Shown: one piece after another, positions 44,936 through 56,819 of the stretch
Numbering within the stretch: position 1 is the first letter of the stretch
Layout: each line of letters opens with the position of its first letter
Source: Phaeotremella fagi
Taxonomy: Eukaryota > Basidiomycota > Tremellomycetes > Tremellales > Phaeotremellaceae
Assembly (NCBI GenBank): GCA_001599715.1
Contig: BCHU01000012.1
Location: 930,001-994,000 of the forward strand
Direction of reading: 5' to 3'
Length of the DNA: 64,000 bases
Translations under genes and position numbers: made by a program
Notes under the pieces: generated by a model
Databases searched by the model: none
The model's input: only the letters and a program-made list of their open reading frames with translations
Told to the model about the DNA's origin: nothing

Positions 44936-46270
44936 ATGTCTACACCTAGTTCCAGTACCCGTCAAAGATCATCTAAATCTAAACTCTCCAAAACAGGAGA
45001 CGCAATCGGTGAATCAGCTAAGCGTCAAGTCACAGAAGTTGCTGGTGTTGCACAAGATGCTGTCACCAGCGGTGCTTGGGCTTATCCAGTTCTTGTGAGT
45101 GATTTTTTGCAATCCGTACTCTTCACTATGATCCTGCTCTAACCATATCATCAATCCATAGGGCATCTTTTACCTACTCTCCCGTACGTCAAACAATCCG
45201 TTAACACTTTGCAGCTACTGAATTCAGCCAGATCCCTCCCTTATGCAACCGTTATTACCAACCCTATTCAAGAGTGCAGTCATGTCCCTTGCGGTCATAG
45301 CATTTATGTTCACTTTTGCTTATCTTCCTCAAGTCGCTTTTCTAGCCTTTGTTACAGGTCCTCTAGGTAAGTTATCATATTCTCAAGTTTGTCGTATTAA
45401 CACCATTTCTCAGCGTTCGTTGCTGCTGTACCACTAGTCTTGGGTGAATCATACGTCGTCATCAGCTTCCTCGCCAAATCATTCTTATTAGGTCAGGTCG
45501 GCACTGATTTGTTCGATGCAGTGGGTTGCTTGTTTAGCTCATCATTATTTCGCTGATTAAGTCATCAGGTCCTGCTTGCAAAGGGACAAACTGAACTGGT
45601 GCAGAGAGGCCGTACAGTATCCTCGTCTGGTGGTACTGGCAAACAACTCGGTAAAATCCTCTCCAAGCCTTTGTCAAAGTTTAGCACCGTAAGCAGTATT
45701 CATCCAGCCTCAACTAACAGATATCAGGATAATATAGTTCGTTATGTTTTGAGTTTACCTTTAAATCTCATTCCTGTTGTTGGGACAGTTTTCTTTTTAG
45801 GGTAAGTCGAGAGATTTCAACTGGCCCAAGAATCCAGCGCTGACTTTGAACAGGTACAACGGTCTCAAAGCTGGTCCAGGCTATCATGCTCGGTATTTCC
45901 AGCTTAAAGGTTTTGACAAGGAAAGAAGACAAGCAGCTATCAAGAAGAGGCGTGGTGCATACACGGCGTGAGTAATCATATTTTACATTTAACGACAAGA
46001 CTGACGAAAGCAGGTTTGGAACCGCTGCCACTGCCTTGAATTTGATCCCTGTAATCTCAATCTTTTTCACCTGTACGTTAGTGTTCGCTTCTGTTGAGCT
46101 TAGCTAATTCACGAGCAGTTTCTTCCTCTGTCGGTGCGGCACTTTGGGCTGCTGATTTGGAATCAAAAGCGGGGCCATCTGCAACGCAACAGTTGTCTGG
46201 AGCGAAAGCTCGCGTTCCTCAAAATGAAGAGGTAGAGGTTACTTTACCTACGGATAAGAAAGAACTTTGA
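44936..46270 (+). CDS. EI24/Rrt8-like integral membrane protein
   Basis: About eight exons; begins MSTPSSSTRQRSSKSKLSKT, a charged Ser-rich cytoplasmic head, then several membrane segments (SAVMSLAVIAFMFTFAYLPQ, AFVAAVPLVLGESYVVISFL, DNIVRYVLSLPLNLIPVVGT, FGTAATALNLIPVISIFFT). Repeated LPLNLIPVVGTVFF and ALNLIPVISIFF motifs plus YNGLKAGPGYHARYFQLKG are typical of the EI24 domain and fungal outer-spore-wall/lipid-droplet Rrt8-Lds family. Likely in the ER or lipid droplets. Length is around 300 residues. The biochemical role is unknown, and the assignment to the EI24 superfamily is by motif shape. Confidence 0.7.
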
Positions 46271-46528
46271 GCTTTGTAAAGAATCAAGAGTATACGAGTA
46301 GATAGAGATTATACGATTATATACGAGAAGAATGAACCAATACCTGATGAATGTCATAGAATGAAACAGCTTATTGTACCCAGGTTATTGCCACACTGTT
46401 TATTTAGGAAGTGGAGGTTGCGTAATTCAAAATAAATTCAAAGGCCAGATGCAAGAAGTTTCTAATTCCTTCTCTTACAACATTTCACTTGCCATCTTCC
46501 TAAAATCATCATTGCATTGATCTTCACA

Positions 46529-46957
46529 ATGGTAAGAACAGAGTTTATATGAGCATCTACAAGACTACCTGTTAACCATCATCCATTCATTTAGCCTCCT
46601 GCACCAACGCTCGTTCAAATACAATCTCTCTACTCGGCAACCATCACCGCCGCTTCTCGATTTACATCGTACAATTTCCACAACTACTTCATCAGAAGGA
46701 CGGATGAAACATTCAAACCAATTCTACAATCATTGAATCCACCCCCTGGATCGACACCCGTTTCTCCACCTAATCCTAATACCCTTGCTAAATTCTACGA
46801 AGAACAACAGATGGAATTGGAGGTGTTGAAAAGAGCAGCTGAGGTCAATAGAATGTTTGAAGGTCCAAAGCTAGTGGTTGAACATGCGAGACCTATCACT
46901 AGTGGTGGTGGAGCGGGTATGGAAGCTAGTGCTGGTGGTGGTGGTCAACCAGTTTAG
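46529..46957 (+). CDS. ISD11: ISD11/LYRM4-like iron-sulfur assembly protein
   Basis: The start codon itself is the whole first coding exon (46529-46531, then GTAAGA); exon 2 begins PPAPTLVQIQSLYSATITAA and continues SRFTSYNFHNYFIRRTDETF. The pattern L-Y-x-x-x-x-x-A-x-[RQ]-F-x-x-Y-N-[FY]-x-x-Y-x-x-R-[RK]-T matches ISD11, which stabilises the Nfs1 cysteine desulfurase in the mitochondrial matrix. The LYR tripeptide reads LYS here. The C-terminus has an unusual Gly-rich tail (SGGGAGMEASAGGGGQPV) absent from typical ISD11. About 118 residues. The gene lies between the EI24-like gene and transketolase, all on the plus strand. Confidence 0.8.
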
Positions 46958-47859
46958 GGTTGTTGGGCAGGGTGGTAGGAGTTTGTGAGATGTCCTCCTT
47001 GGCGTATCCATTCAAATGTATAATTTTGACTATGTCAGATTGGCTTCCTCTTCAAACGTTATAACATTAGGCGCGAGCTACTCTCCATTAACGATCTAGC
47101 TTGATTAACTATCTTCTCATTCGCTAATCCGATCGAAAATTCTAACATGAACTCTACTGATTAGGGTTTCATCATTCATGCAAACAGGCTAGTCATTCAG
47201 AGGTCGACCTGTACTCTTGAGTCACACGTCAATTACAATAATGTAGGTTGAAATCAACCAAGGTAGCTTTTGAAAATCCCTCCAAAGTAGGCAAGATCGA
47301 CAACGAGACATCTGTTATGATGATGCTGTTGTCATTATGAACTTGATTGTACAGTTCAAGGATTGCCTCGTTTCGAGCTTGGGGAAATGATCGTCACGAC
47401 CTGTAAAAGAGTTCACTTTGTGATGAGATGTGATATGGTGAGAAGTCTACATCTGATCTCTAGCCAACATGATCTTTTAAGAGTATATATATATAGCCAG
47501 ATCTAAGCTGAATCGATCTCCATCTCCACGTGCAAAGGAAAGCACTGACTTGCCACAATCGGAGTTTCGGGCCGGGTATAGGAGCGACGTTTGCGACCCT
47601 GAATCCAACATCCGCCCCAGCCCAGCTGCAGGCTACAGTACCAGTGAGCTCAGCATCATGGAGGTGGAAGGTGAACTCAACCTTGGTTATCTTTTTATCT
47701 TTTTTTAAAGAAGTCTACTGTTTTTACCTTATACTTCTACTTCTATTTCCTATTACCCTCCTCTTTTATATCGTAAGTCAACTCCAAGGTCACCTCCAGT
47801 ACCATCTACGTTCTCCCTGTCATCCACTAACCTCACCCCTTCTCATAGAAACACACACA
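46958..47859. promoter_or_regulatory. Long upstream region of transketolase
   Basis: 902 bp without a supported gene. Features seen: CACGTG at 47527-47532, a TATATATATATAGCC tract near 47486, and long T/C-rich tracts (47690-47770 and 47820-47855) next to the start codon. A frame running through 47530-47967 is the promoter read into the first exon and is not a gene. A 5' UTR intron is possible but not shown. Confidence 0.45.
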
Positions 47860-50766
47860 ATGGCTCAATTCGTAAAAGGTGACGAAGTCGCTGTCAAGTA
47901 TGTCGATTTCTTATCTTCTTTTCATATCTTTCGTAGAAATGCATTTCTCCCTCTCTTCACATTTTGAAATCTGACAACTGACCTTCTTACCTCACAGCAA
48001 CATCCGTACCCTCGCTGCCGATGTCGTAGCTAAGGTAAATCAATTTCGATCATCCTAGAGGAAACTCCCACTCACACGTTTTCGTTTCTCACAGGCAAAC
48101 TCTGGTCATCCAGGTGCCCCAATGGTAAGTAGACTCACGCAAATTACCTTCTACTCGCAATACTAACTGCTTCATTAGGGTATGGCTCCCGTTGCCCACG
48201 TTCTCTTCTCCAAAATCTTGAAATTCAACCCAAAGAACTCCAAGTGGTACAACCGTGATAGATTCGTTCTTTCCAACGGTCATGCGTAAGTGTTTCTAAA
48301 CGTCTACGTAGACAGCAAGCTTACTTTCCTCCGCAGATGTGCTCTTCAATACATCATCTTACATCTTGCAGGATACAAGGTTTCAATGGATGACTTGAAG
48401 TCCTTCAGACAAATCGGTTCCATCACCCCAGGTCACCCAGAAAACGGTGTCACTGACGGTATTGAAGTTACCACCGGTCCTCTTGGTCAAGGTTAGCATT
48501 TCTGCTTTTACTTTCAGATGAGATACTTATCGGTTTTACTAGGTATCGCTAACGGTGTTGGTCTTGCCATTGCTCAAGCCCACATGGGTGCTGTCTTCAA
48601 CAAGGACGGTTTCAACCTCTTCGACAACCACACTTTCGGTACGTTGCGCTTTAGGCCAAGCTGGTTGCGTGCTGCTCCTGACACAATCTTTAGTCTTCCT
48701 TGGTGATGGATGTCTCCAAGAGGGTGTCTCATCTGAGGCTTCTTCCCTTGCTGGGTAAGTCCATTTTTGTAATTCGACGATTGATCTCTAACGCCGATCA
48801 TAGTCACTTGCAACTTGGTAACTTGATCGCCATCTACGATGACAACAAGATCACCATCGACGGTGACACTGCTGTCTCTTTCACCGAAGATGTTGAAGCT
48901 CGTTACAAATCTTACGGTTGGCAAGTTCTTCACGTTGAGAAAGGTGACGGGTAGGTGGATTCTTCTTCCATATAGCGTTGTTCTGACTTTGCAATAGTGA
49001 CTACGCCGCCATCTACGAAGCTATTGTCGAAGCTAAAAAGAACACCACTCAACCCACCATTGTTAACTTGAAGACCACCATTGGTTTCGGTTCCCTCAAG
49101 GCCGGTGGACATGATGTTCACGGTGCTCGTAAGTTTACAGCCCATTACTGATAAAAACAAGATCACTAAACCTCATTGTAGCTCTCAAGGCTGACGACAT
49201 CAAACAACTCAAGACCAAGTTTGGATTCAACCCAGACGAGTCATTCGCTGTCGCCAAAGAAACCTCCGACATCTACGGCGCTGTTGCTGAGAAAGGTGCC
49301 AAACTCGAAGCTGACTGGAACGCTCTCTTCAAATCATACTCAGAGAAATACGCACACGAAGCCTCCGAGATTACAAGAAGAATGGAAGGTCGTCTTCCAG
49401 AAGGGTGGGAAAAAGCTCTCCCAACTTACAAAACCACCGACGCCGCTGTTGGATCAAGAAAACTTTCCGAGTCCACCATCACCGCACTTGCTGAAGTTCT
49501 TCCAGAACTTTTGGGTGGTTCAGCTGATTTGACCGGTTCCAACTTGACCAGATGGAAGGGTGCTGTCGATTTCCAACCACCATCAACCGGTCTCGGTACC
49601 TACGCTGGTCGTTACTTCAGATTCGGTGTCCGTGAACACGGTATGATTGCCATCTGTAACGGTCTTGCCGCTTACGGTGGTATCATTCCATTCTCCGCAA
49701 CTTTCCTCAACTTCGTCTCATACGCTGCCGGTGCCGTTCGTCTTTCTGCCTTGTCTCATCTCCGAGTCCTTAACGTCGCTACACACGATTCCATCGGTCT
49801 CGGTGAGGATGGACCAACCCATCAACCTGGTAGGTTTATCGTTTCTGTCGATACAGGTTCATACTAAATCTCTTCGCAGTTGAGGTCGCTGCTTGGCTCC
49901 GTGCTATGCCCAACCTTCAATTCTGGAGGTGAGTTCATACCTATCTAATCTGATTTTGGGAGAATGTTCTGACCAATGTTCTAGACCTGCTGACGGTAAC
50001 GAAACCTCTGCTACTTACCTTGTCGCCCTTTTGTCCCAACACACCCCTTCAGTCTTGGCATTCTCCCGTCAAAACGTGAGTGTGGAACGAACTTTTACCA
50101 TTGTACTGTGAGACTAACATTTTCTCTTCAGCTTCCACAACTCGCCAACTCCACCGTCGAGAAGGCTGCCAAGGGTGGTTACGTTTTGGAAGACGTTGAG
50201 AACCGTAAGTTCTGCACACACAAATTGAGATAAATACTAACTGTACCATCTAGCCGACCTCACTATCGTTTCAACCGGTTCTGAAGTTTGTCTCTGTCTC
50301 GAAGCCATCCAAAAACTCAAGGAGCAAGGACTCAAAGTCCGTATGGTCTCTATGCCATGTACATCCGTCTTCGTAAGTTTACTTCAAGTTTTATTGGATA
50401 CGGAGAGCTAATCTCTTTATCATCGCAGGACGCTCAAGACCAAGCCTACAAGCTCAGTGTCCTCCCATCTGGTGCTCCAGTCTTGTCCGTTGAAGCTTAC
50501 TCCACCTTCGGTTGGGGAGCATACTCTCACGACCACTTCGGTCTCAAATCCTGGGGTGCTTCAGGTCCTTACGACAAAGTTTACGCCAAGGTGAGTTGAA
50601 CTTGGCAGTTTTTGTTGAGATTTTTGACTAACTTGGCCGTCAGTTCGATCTTACACCAGAGGGTATCGCCAAGAGAGGAGCAAAGGTTGTCGCTTTCTAC
50701 AAGAAGCGTGGACACCCCGTTTACTCTCCTCTTATCTCTGCTTTGGATGACATTAGCGACGAGTAA
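47860..50766 (+). CDS. TKL1: Transketolase
   Basis: About 13 exons give around 690 residues starting [20 protein letters not shown]. The thiamine diphosphate domain shows [56 protein letters not shown], and the metal-binding [20 protein letters not shown] with [10 protein letters not shown]. The pyrimidine domain shows [32 protein letters not shown] (catalytic Glu) and [20 protein letters not shown] (His). The C-terminal domain includes [20 protein letters not shown]. It transfers two-carbon units in the non-oxidative pentose phosphate pathway, in the cytosol. Strong C-ending codon bias and the pyrimidine-rich leader fit high expression. An 8-nt-scale exon containing CCAATGG (around 48115) is very small but keeps GAPMGMAP in frame. 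Confidence 0.97.
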
Positions 50767-51071
50767 AGTACTCTGGTTAACAGAATTAAGAATGAAGACG
50801 TGGTATAGTGTAGTTTAGTCGGTTTAGTCGAAATATGCACACTTGTTAGATGACTCGCTGTTTCTTTCTGTCTCTTCCTTGCCGTGATTTTCCGACGGAC
50901 TCTTGGTGCCGGTCGATCCCTTGAATGTTCAAGCTAAAGTTGTGATACCTGTTCTTGAATTTGCAGACTCTTTTCGTTCATTCCACAAGTATCTGCATTG
51001 GCATATCCTCTACTTGTGAATTTCCATCTCCATTTAATCTTCCATTGATAATCTAAAAATCTAAAGATATC
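50767..51071. other. Intergenic region, no gene seen
   Basis: 305 bp between transketolase and the decarboxylase, same strand. Nothing beyond ordinary UTR-like sequence is seen. Confidence 0.5.
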
Positions 51072-53270
51072 ATGAACGTCGAAGAGTGAGTGATTTCTGT
51101 CCATCATCAATCATTCACTGATACTCGACTGCTCGGCAGATTTCGAAAGGCTGGTGAGTGGATATTAAGCTTCGTCATTCCGTCCACTTTTAAGCAATGG
51201 TCTCAGGATATGCTGCTATCGATTCGATATGTGACTATTATACTACAATCGGCGATCGTACGGTGAAGGCTCAAGTTCAACTAGGTTATCTTTTGGAAAG
51301 TCTTCCGAGTGAGTGGATACGGCGTACATCCAAATTATATGAAGGCTACTGAATCCTTGCCAGAGGAAGCACCTGTCAAGGGCGAAGCTTTTGAGAACAT
51401 GGCAGCCGACTTTCAATCTTTGATCATGCCTGGTAGGTTGATTCAACTTGGTTGATTTGAACTAACGGTTTGAAGGTATTACTCATTGGCAACATGGACA
51501 ATTTTTCGGTTATTTCCCAGCAGGATCTACTTTTGAAAGTATCCTTGGGGAACTGTATTCAGCCAGTATCAGTAATCCTGGTTTCAACGTGAGCTCTACT
51601 TCACAATGATCAAGATCGTCCATGGAAAGCTAATCAAACTTCAACAGTGGTTGTGCTCCCCAGCGTGTACGGAGTTGGAGCAGGTCGTTTTGGACTGGAC
51701 GGCTAAGATGTTTGGTTTGAATGACACATTTTTGACAAGTTCTGGTAGAGGTGGTGGAATCATTCTGGTAAAGCGAACACTTGAAACTTGACTGACTTGG
51801 AGTAGGGATCTGCATCGGAATCTTGCCTAACAGCAGCTATCGGTGCAAGAGAACGAGCGCTACGATATCTCACTTCGACTTCTGTCAACTCGGAGCTCGA
51901 CAAAAGTACTGTGTTGGGAGTGTCTGAAGCTGTCAGATCAGAGTTTGGTCAGAAACTCGTTATTTATGGCAGTACACAGACTCACAGTTTGGGAGCTAAG
52001 GTATGTGTAGGAATATCGTGAATGAGGAAAAGTTAATATCCTATCTTTTCCTTCAGGCTGCAGTTCTACTCGGGTTACAGTTTCGTGCAGTGCCCGTCAC
52101 TGAGAGTGATGGGTATTCACTGCGAGGTGAGAATCTTAGAAAGGTTATAGAGAAGGATGTTGCGGCTGGTTTCGTTCCATTTTTCGTTGGTGTGTTAATC
52201 GTCGCAAGTGACATACTTCCTTGTCTAACATCAAGACAGTGGCTACTGTTGGAACTACATCTTCAGGAGCTGTAGATAGGATAGCAGAAATTGGAGAAGT
52301 TTGTGAGTGATTCAGAACTCAATCGCTGCAGACATTCGGCTAATGTTCCAACAAGTGAAATCCTACCCCACGACTTTCCTTCACATTGATGCAGCGGTTG
52401 GTTCTCTGTTAAACTCCGTCGATCGAGATCTGACCCATTTCAGTGGGCTGGGGTTGCTTACTCTCTACCGGAGTATCGAGATAAACTACGACTAGAAGAA
52501 TTGAATACTTATGCCGATTCCTTCTGCACGAATGCACATAAATGGGGCTTGACAGGTTTTGATTGCTGTAAGTCTCCTTCGAAAGTATATGGTTAAAGAA
52601 ACTGACAAAGTTACAGCTTTCCTCTTCGTCCGAGATCGAAAAGATCTTACAGAAGCTCTGGACGTTACGCCTGTAAGTATCCCGATAGTAAATCATTTCA
52701 TAGTCTAATCTCAGATAGGCCTTCTTAAGAACTAAAGAAGGGGATGCTGGAGCTGTCATTGACTATAGAAATTGGCAAATTGCGTTGGGTCGACGATTTA
52801 GAAGTTTGAAACTTTGGTTTGTGCTTCGAAGCTTTGGTGTAGAGGGTTATCAGAGTCATCTCCGAAGAGTAAGTCTTGTGGGTGATATCCACTAACATGC
52901 GTAGGGTATCTCGCATTGTTCAGAGCTCGCATCTATCGTCAAAGCATCACCTAATTTCGAACTGGTAATTGAGCCCTCATTGGCGCTGTTGGTATTCCGT
53001 CTGATCCCCAACAAACCAAATACACTTCCAGACGTGGAACTGAATCTGCTGAATCAGCGTCTAAATACCAGACTTGGATCCCGTTACGATGTTATGTTAA
53101 CTCAAACCGTGTTGCATAGCGTGGAGAGGGAGGTGTTCTGCATACGATTCGCTATGGGTGGTATCAAGACTCAACTCGACGATGTCAAGGCAACTTGGTC
53201 GATCATTGAGGAAGAAGGTGCTAAGGTTTTGAAGGAATGGGATGCAGGTCGTAAAACTGAGGGGATTTAG
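51072..53270 (+). CDS. Aromatic-L-amino-acid-decarboxylase-like PLP enzyme (group II)
   Basis: The ATG at 51072 is followed by two very short exons, together MNVEDFRKAG, then [11 protein letters not shown], the normal N-terminus of the family. Key blocks: [51 protein letters not shown] for the phosphate site, [58 protein letters not shown] (Asp to the pyridine N) and [20 protein letters not shown] with the Schiff-base Lys. The usual NPHKW reads NAHKW. The C-terminal part [20 protein letters not shown] carries the family arginine. About 500 residues. Substrate could be Tyr, Trp, DOPA or, given variant residues, an aldehyde-forming reaction. Confidence 0.87.
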
Positions 53271-53485
53271 AGATAGAATAGAAATGCCGAGTAGAATGAA
53301 CATCTGAATCAAAATTCAAGATGACGATATGCCAAACTGCCATTACCATGCCGAAATCGTGAATGTGATGGATGCCTCAAATTGTAAACATGCTTTATCG
53401 ATTCTATCCTTCTACTTCATTCTTTTTCCAGACAAATCTTCAATCTTCGACTGTACTATTGAATTCATCACTTATATATATAAAC

Positions 53486-54228
53486 ATGGAGTAGGTCATC
53501 ATCAGACACTGAGTTGACACCAATGCTAATGATCCACTCGTTTTCAGAGCTTTTTACCAGCAAATCCTTCCTCATCTTCCCCTTAATTTACAAGCGATCA
53601 TTCTCGATCCTCCATCCCTCTCGAATCCTTCCTCATTCATTCCAGTGATCAAAGCTATCATACCGTACACCCAGTATGTTGTAGTTCTCATTGCCTTCTA
53701 CATCGTCTGGTCCGTCCTCTCAGGATTATTTGGTTATGTTTCTCGATTCATGAGATTCGCCTTAAAAGTTGGTCCCATCCTTGGTATCATTGGTTGGTTC
53801 ATGGCGAATTCCGGTCAAGGAAGTATGGGAGAATTAGTGGAGTTAGCGAAACAATACGCTGGTCTTAGTACGAATAATGGTGGGAACGAATCTCCAGGTA
53901 TTGCTCAATTGGCTGGTCTTTTTGGTGGTGACTCGAAATCGAAAACCAAACGTAGGTTTACATTTCTTATCCTTTCATTCCAATGTTTATTGAAAGAATT
54001 TTTCTTATAGCTCGTACACGTAGTAACAAGAAGAAATCCGCTGAAACTAACCCTGACTTCATCTCTTCGATCATCGAATCCGCAACTGGATTAGGGGGAG
54101 ATCAGGTGGAAGGTGTTCAAGGTTTCGTTCAGGATTACGTCAAAAAAGCTGTTGCTAAAGCTGCTGGATTAGATTGGTTAACGAATGACGAGGCAGAGAA
54201 AGATAAGAAGAAGAAGAGAACACGCTGA
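53486..54228 (+). CDS. Small fungal membrane protein, function unknown
   Basis: The best model starts at ATG-GA (53486) split by a GTAGGT intron, giving MEAFYQQILPHLPLNLQAII LDPPSLSNPS; a Met at 53645 is the fallback. There are two hydrophobic segments, YVVVLIAFYIVWSVLSGLFG and RFALKVGPILGIIGWFMANS, then a Gly/Ser-rich segment and, after one more intron, a basic tail ARTRSNKKKSAETNPD ending with DKKKKRTR. About 200 residues with lysine-rich C-terminus, likely cytosolic-facing in the ER or nuclear envelope. No family recognised. Confidence 0.62.
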
Positions 54229-54450
54229 GTATGAAGATGGTTGGATATATACTGCTTATGTCTGTCTTTGGGGAGAAAGATGTGCTTGATCAGTCGCTTA
54301 TTAAAACAAACAAACATTTGTACCATCAGTTACTCAATCAAACATGAAGCATTACTTTGTCTCTGAGTTTACTGTTCTACATTTCATTTGCAATTTCAAT
54401 TTTCGTCCTACGTTCATGAAGAACTTCATCAGTTGAATCCTTGTGTCACC

Positions 54451-55665
54451 ATGCCCGTCCCAGTCGACAACATAGAGGATTCGGATATCTCGACATCAAC
54501 CGTCATCTTGAAAGGTAATCAACCTCGTGCAGAAGATTATCAAATACCCGGTATCCCACCTTTGGGTTTCTAGTCAGTATCATGTCTTGAGTCATCTCCA
54601 GTGAAACAGATGCTAACCCTCCGACCAGCGTACCAGATTTCATCACCTCTGAAGAAGAAGAATACCTTATAAGAAAGGTACGTCATCGTCAGACGACAAT
54701 ATTATGGTCACTGTGTCGCATTGACTTTTTGAATTTTTTGATTGACAATTCTAGATCGAAGAGAGTCCACAACCCAAATGGAAGACCGTAGGAAGTGGTA
54801 GAAGATTACAGTACTGGGGTGAGTCTTTATTCATTACCTTCTGAAAATGTCTGATCAAATTTAGGTGGAACTCTCTCCAAGTCAGGCGTACTCTTGCCAG
54901 AAACCATACCCCAATTTCTCACCACTTTGTCAGTTTGCTATTTCAAATCAATGATAATCTCAAACGTTCTCGACACTGATGAACAACAGTCCTGCCATTA
55001 TTGAAAGAATAGAACTTTTTTTGAACGAAATCTTGAAACCATCAGGTGCAGGAGGGTCAGACAAGGTCTTAGATATCAATCAAGTCCTCGTCAATGAATA
55101 TCAACCAGGTCAAGGAATATCTGTACGTATCTGTTGCTGAACTCATAAACTGTATTAATACTGTCTCTCTCAGCCTCATGAAGATGGGGGAGCTTTCCAA
55201 AATCTGGTAGTCACTCTTTCTTTAGGTTCTCATACAGTACTTGACATACATCATTACCTATCAGATACATCGCCTTCTCCTCCCATGACCACCTCGACAC
55301 CTAGAAATGATGATTCATCAGATACTCCTTCTGAAGGTCGACCAATCGCCGCCATTCCCTTAGCTCATATACTTCTTCTACCAAGATCCCTGTTCGTCCT
55401 ATCATCATCCTTATACACCTCCCATCTACACGGCATCTCCTCCAGAACAACAGATCTTATCCTTCGTGAAACGTCAAAAGACGGTTCGGAAAAGGGGGTG
55501 ACTATAGCAAACGTTGATCTGCTAGGTGAAGCTACTTTGATCGACCGGCTTCGCGAAGAAGGACGATTGGAGCTCGAAAGAACGACCAGAACTAGTTTAA
55601 CTTTTCGCCATGCCAACAAGGTATTGAAAGGTGGAGCCTTCAATCTTGGTATCAAGAGGACTTGA
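54451..55665 (+). CDS. ALKBH6-like 2-oxoglutarate/Fe(II) dioxygenase
   Basis: Six exons; starts MPVPVDNIEDSDISTSTVIL. Family blocks in order: IPPLGFYVPDFITSEEEEYL, WKTVGSGRRLQYWGGTLSKS, VLVNEYQPGQGISPHEDGGA (metal ligands His and Asp in H-x-D), FQNLVVTLSLGSHTVLDIHH, LLPRSLFVLSSSLYTSHLHG (distal His) and a terminal SLTFRHANKVLKGGAFNLGI with the 2-oxoglutarate-binding Arg. This order is that of ALKBH6 rather than ALKBH1 or AlkB proper. The family removes alkyl groups from nucleic acids or proteins; the substrate of ALKBH6 remains poorly defined. A Ser/Thr/Pro insertion (SPSPPMTTSTPRNDDSSDTP) lengthens the middle. Convergent with the next gene. Confidence 0.85.
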
Positions 55666-55790
55666 ACAGTGTCCTGTGAAGGAGATTTTTGTCGTAGAAA
55701 TGCGACTAAGAGTGTAGATATAGGTCTGATGTAGCCTATGCCTGTTATCAGATATCGATTCCAATCACCCAAATGCAATGCACTTACAAA

Positions 55791-56531
55791 TCACGTTGTA
55801 ACGTCCAAACCAAATTCATCCATCATGTCCTGTAAGACAGTCCTACTCTCCCCATCTGAACGAGTAGATTTTGAATTGTTGATTGCGAGAGAGTCAAAAT
55901 GAGGCGTCAATGATTGATTGACCTTGCTTGCCAACGTTGACGATGGATTGTTCGTCCAAGCATGTTGAGCTTCAGAAACGCTGTGGCCAATAGAGACAGT
56001 CTTGGATCGATTATTCGAATCTCCAGTAAAAACATCTGCAGTTGGCGAATATGTAGTGATTGGACCATTCGTAAAGAGCGAAATATCAGGGGATATCGGA
56101 CTGGGTAGACTTGATGAGGTGGTATTGTCATCCACGCTGAGCCATATCTCTTCCGTCGTCTCAACTTCAACCTCAGGTGAAGGTACACGGATAATAATTC
56201 CTCTCCGTTTAGCAACCACAACCAAAGCCATCACTACAACGGCCAACTCTGCTTCTCCTCCTTGAACGATCTTGAGTGGATCAACGACACTGAGATCCAA
56301 ACTCAAGACGTCATCTGCTAAGACCCCCAAGACACATTTGATGACCGCAACTTCTTCCGTGATGTTGGAACATTTACGAATAGCGTATGGAAGTGGTAAA
56401 CGTTGGTTGAGTAAACTCTCCAAAATCAAAAGTAAAAGAGAGGGCGAGGTTGCCGATAAAGTTCTTGGATGAATGGGGATGGAGAGAGCGTCGACCAGTT
56501 GATACAAGAGAGGTAACGATGGTGTTGGCAT
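55791..56531 (-). CDS. DUF5745/CH-like domain protein, intronless
   Basis: A single 246-residue frame. The N-terminal half, about residues 5-110 (LVDALSIPIHPRTLSATSPS, LLILESLLNQRLPLPYAIRK, then VIKCVLGVLADDVLSLDLSV and DPLKIVQGGEAELAVVVMAL), has the helix pattern of the calponin-homology-like DUF5745 domain known from CEP95-type centrosomal proteins. The second half is Ser/Thr-rich and disordered, ending LQDMMDEFGLDVTT. The function is unknown; a spindle-pole or microtubule role would follow from the domain only. The domain call is from pattern, without a profile search. It is convergent with the ALKBH6-like gene. Confidence 0.62.
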   Translation of the reverse strand: MPTPSLPLLYQLVDALSIPIHPRTLSATSPSLLLLILESLLNQRLPLPYAIRKCSNITEEVAVIKCVLGVLADDVLSLDLSVVDPLKIVQGGEAELAVVVMALVVVAKRRGIIIRVPSPEVEVETTEEIWLSVDDNTTSSSLPSPISPDISLFTNGPITTYSPTADVFTGDSNNRSKTVSIGHSVSEAQHAWTNNPSSTLASKVNQSLTPHFDSLAINNSKSTRSDGESRTVLQDMMDEFGLDVTT

Positions 56532-56819
56532 CGACTTGGCGCCAAATCAATGTTTCAAGATACAAGAAGAATGAACAGTAGATGAAGACAAACAAAGTGA
56601 CCGTGAAAGAGAAGAAGAAGAAACGCTGCAACAACAACAGTAACTTACTTTATTTACTTGTCAACAACATTCACGTGTTTGCTGGTGAATTAATTAAATC
56701 TGCATGAACAGTGGAATTATGGATGCTCATTTTTCTTGTTTCGTCTCTATATATATTTCTGGATATCATTCCCTTCAAATCGTGAATTCCACCTCGACTT
56801 CCTCGCTTAGTCCCTAAAA

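Noticed and set aside
47530..47967. A 145-residue plus-strand frame before transketolase
   Set aside because: Its end is the in-frame transketolase start ([13 protein letters not shown]) read on into the first intron; the upstream part is promoter with T/C tracts.
55365..55778. A 137-residue minus-strand frame antisense to the ALKBH6-like gene
   Set aside because: The plus strand encodes the conserved C-terminus of the dioxygenase; the antisense frame has low-complexity Arg/Ser content only.
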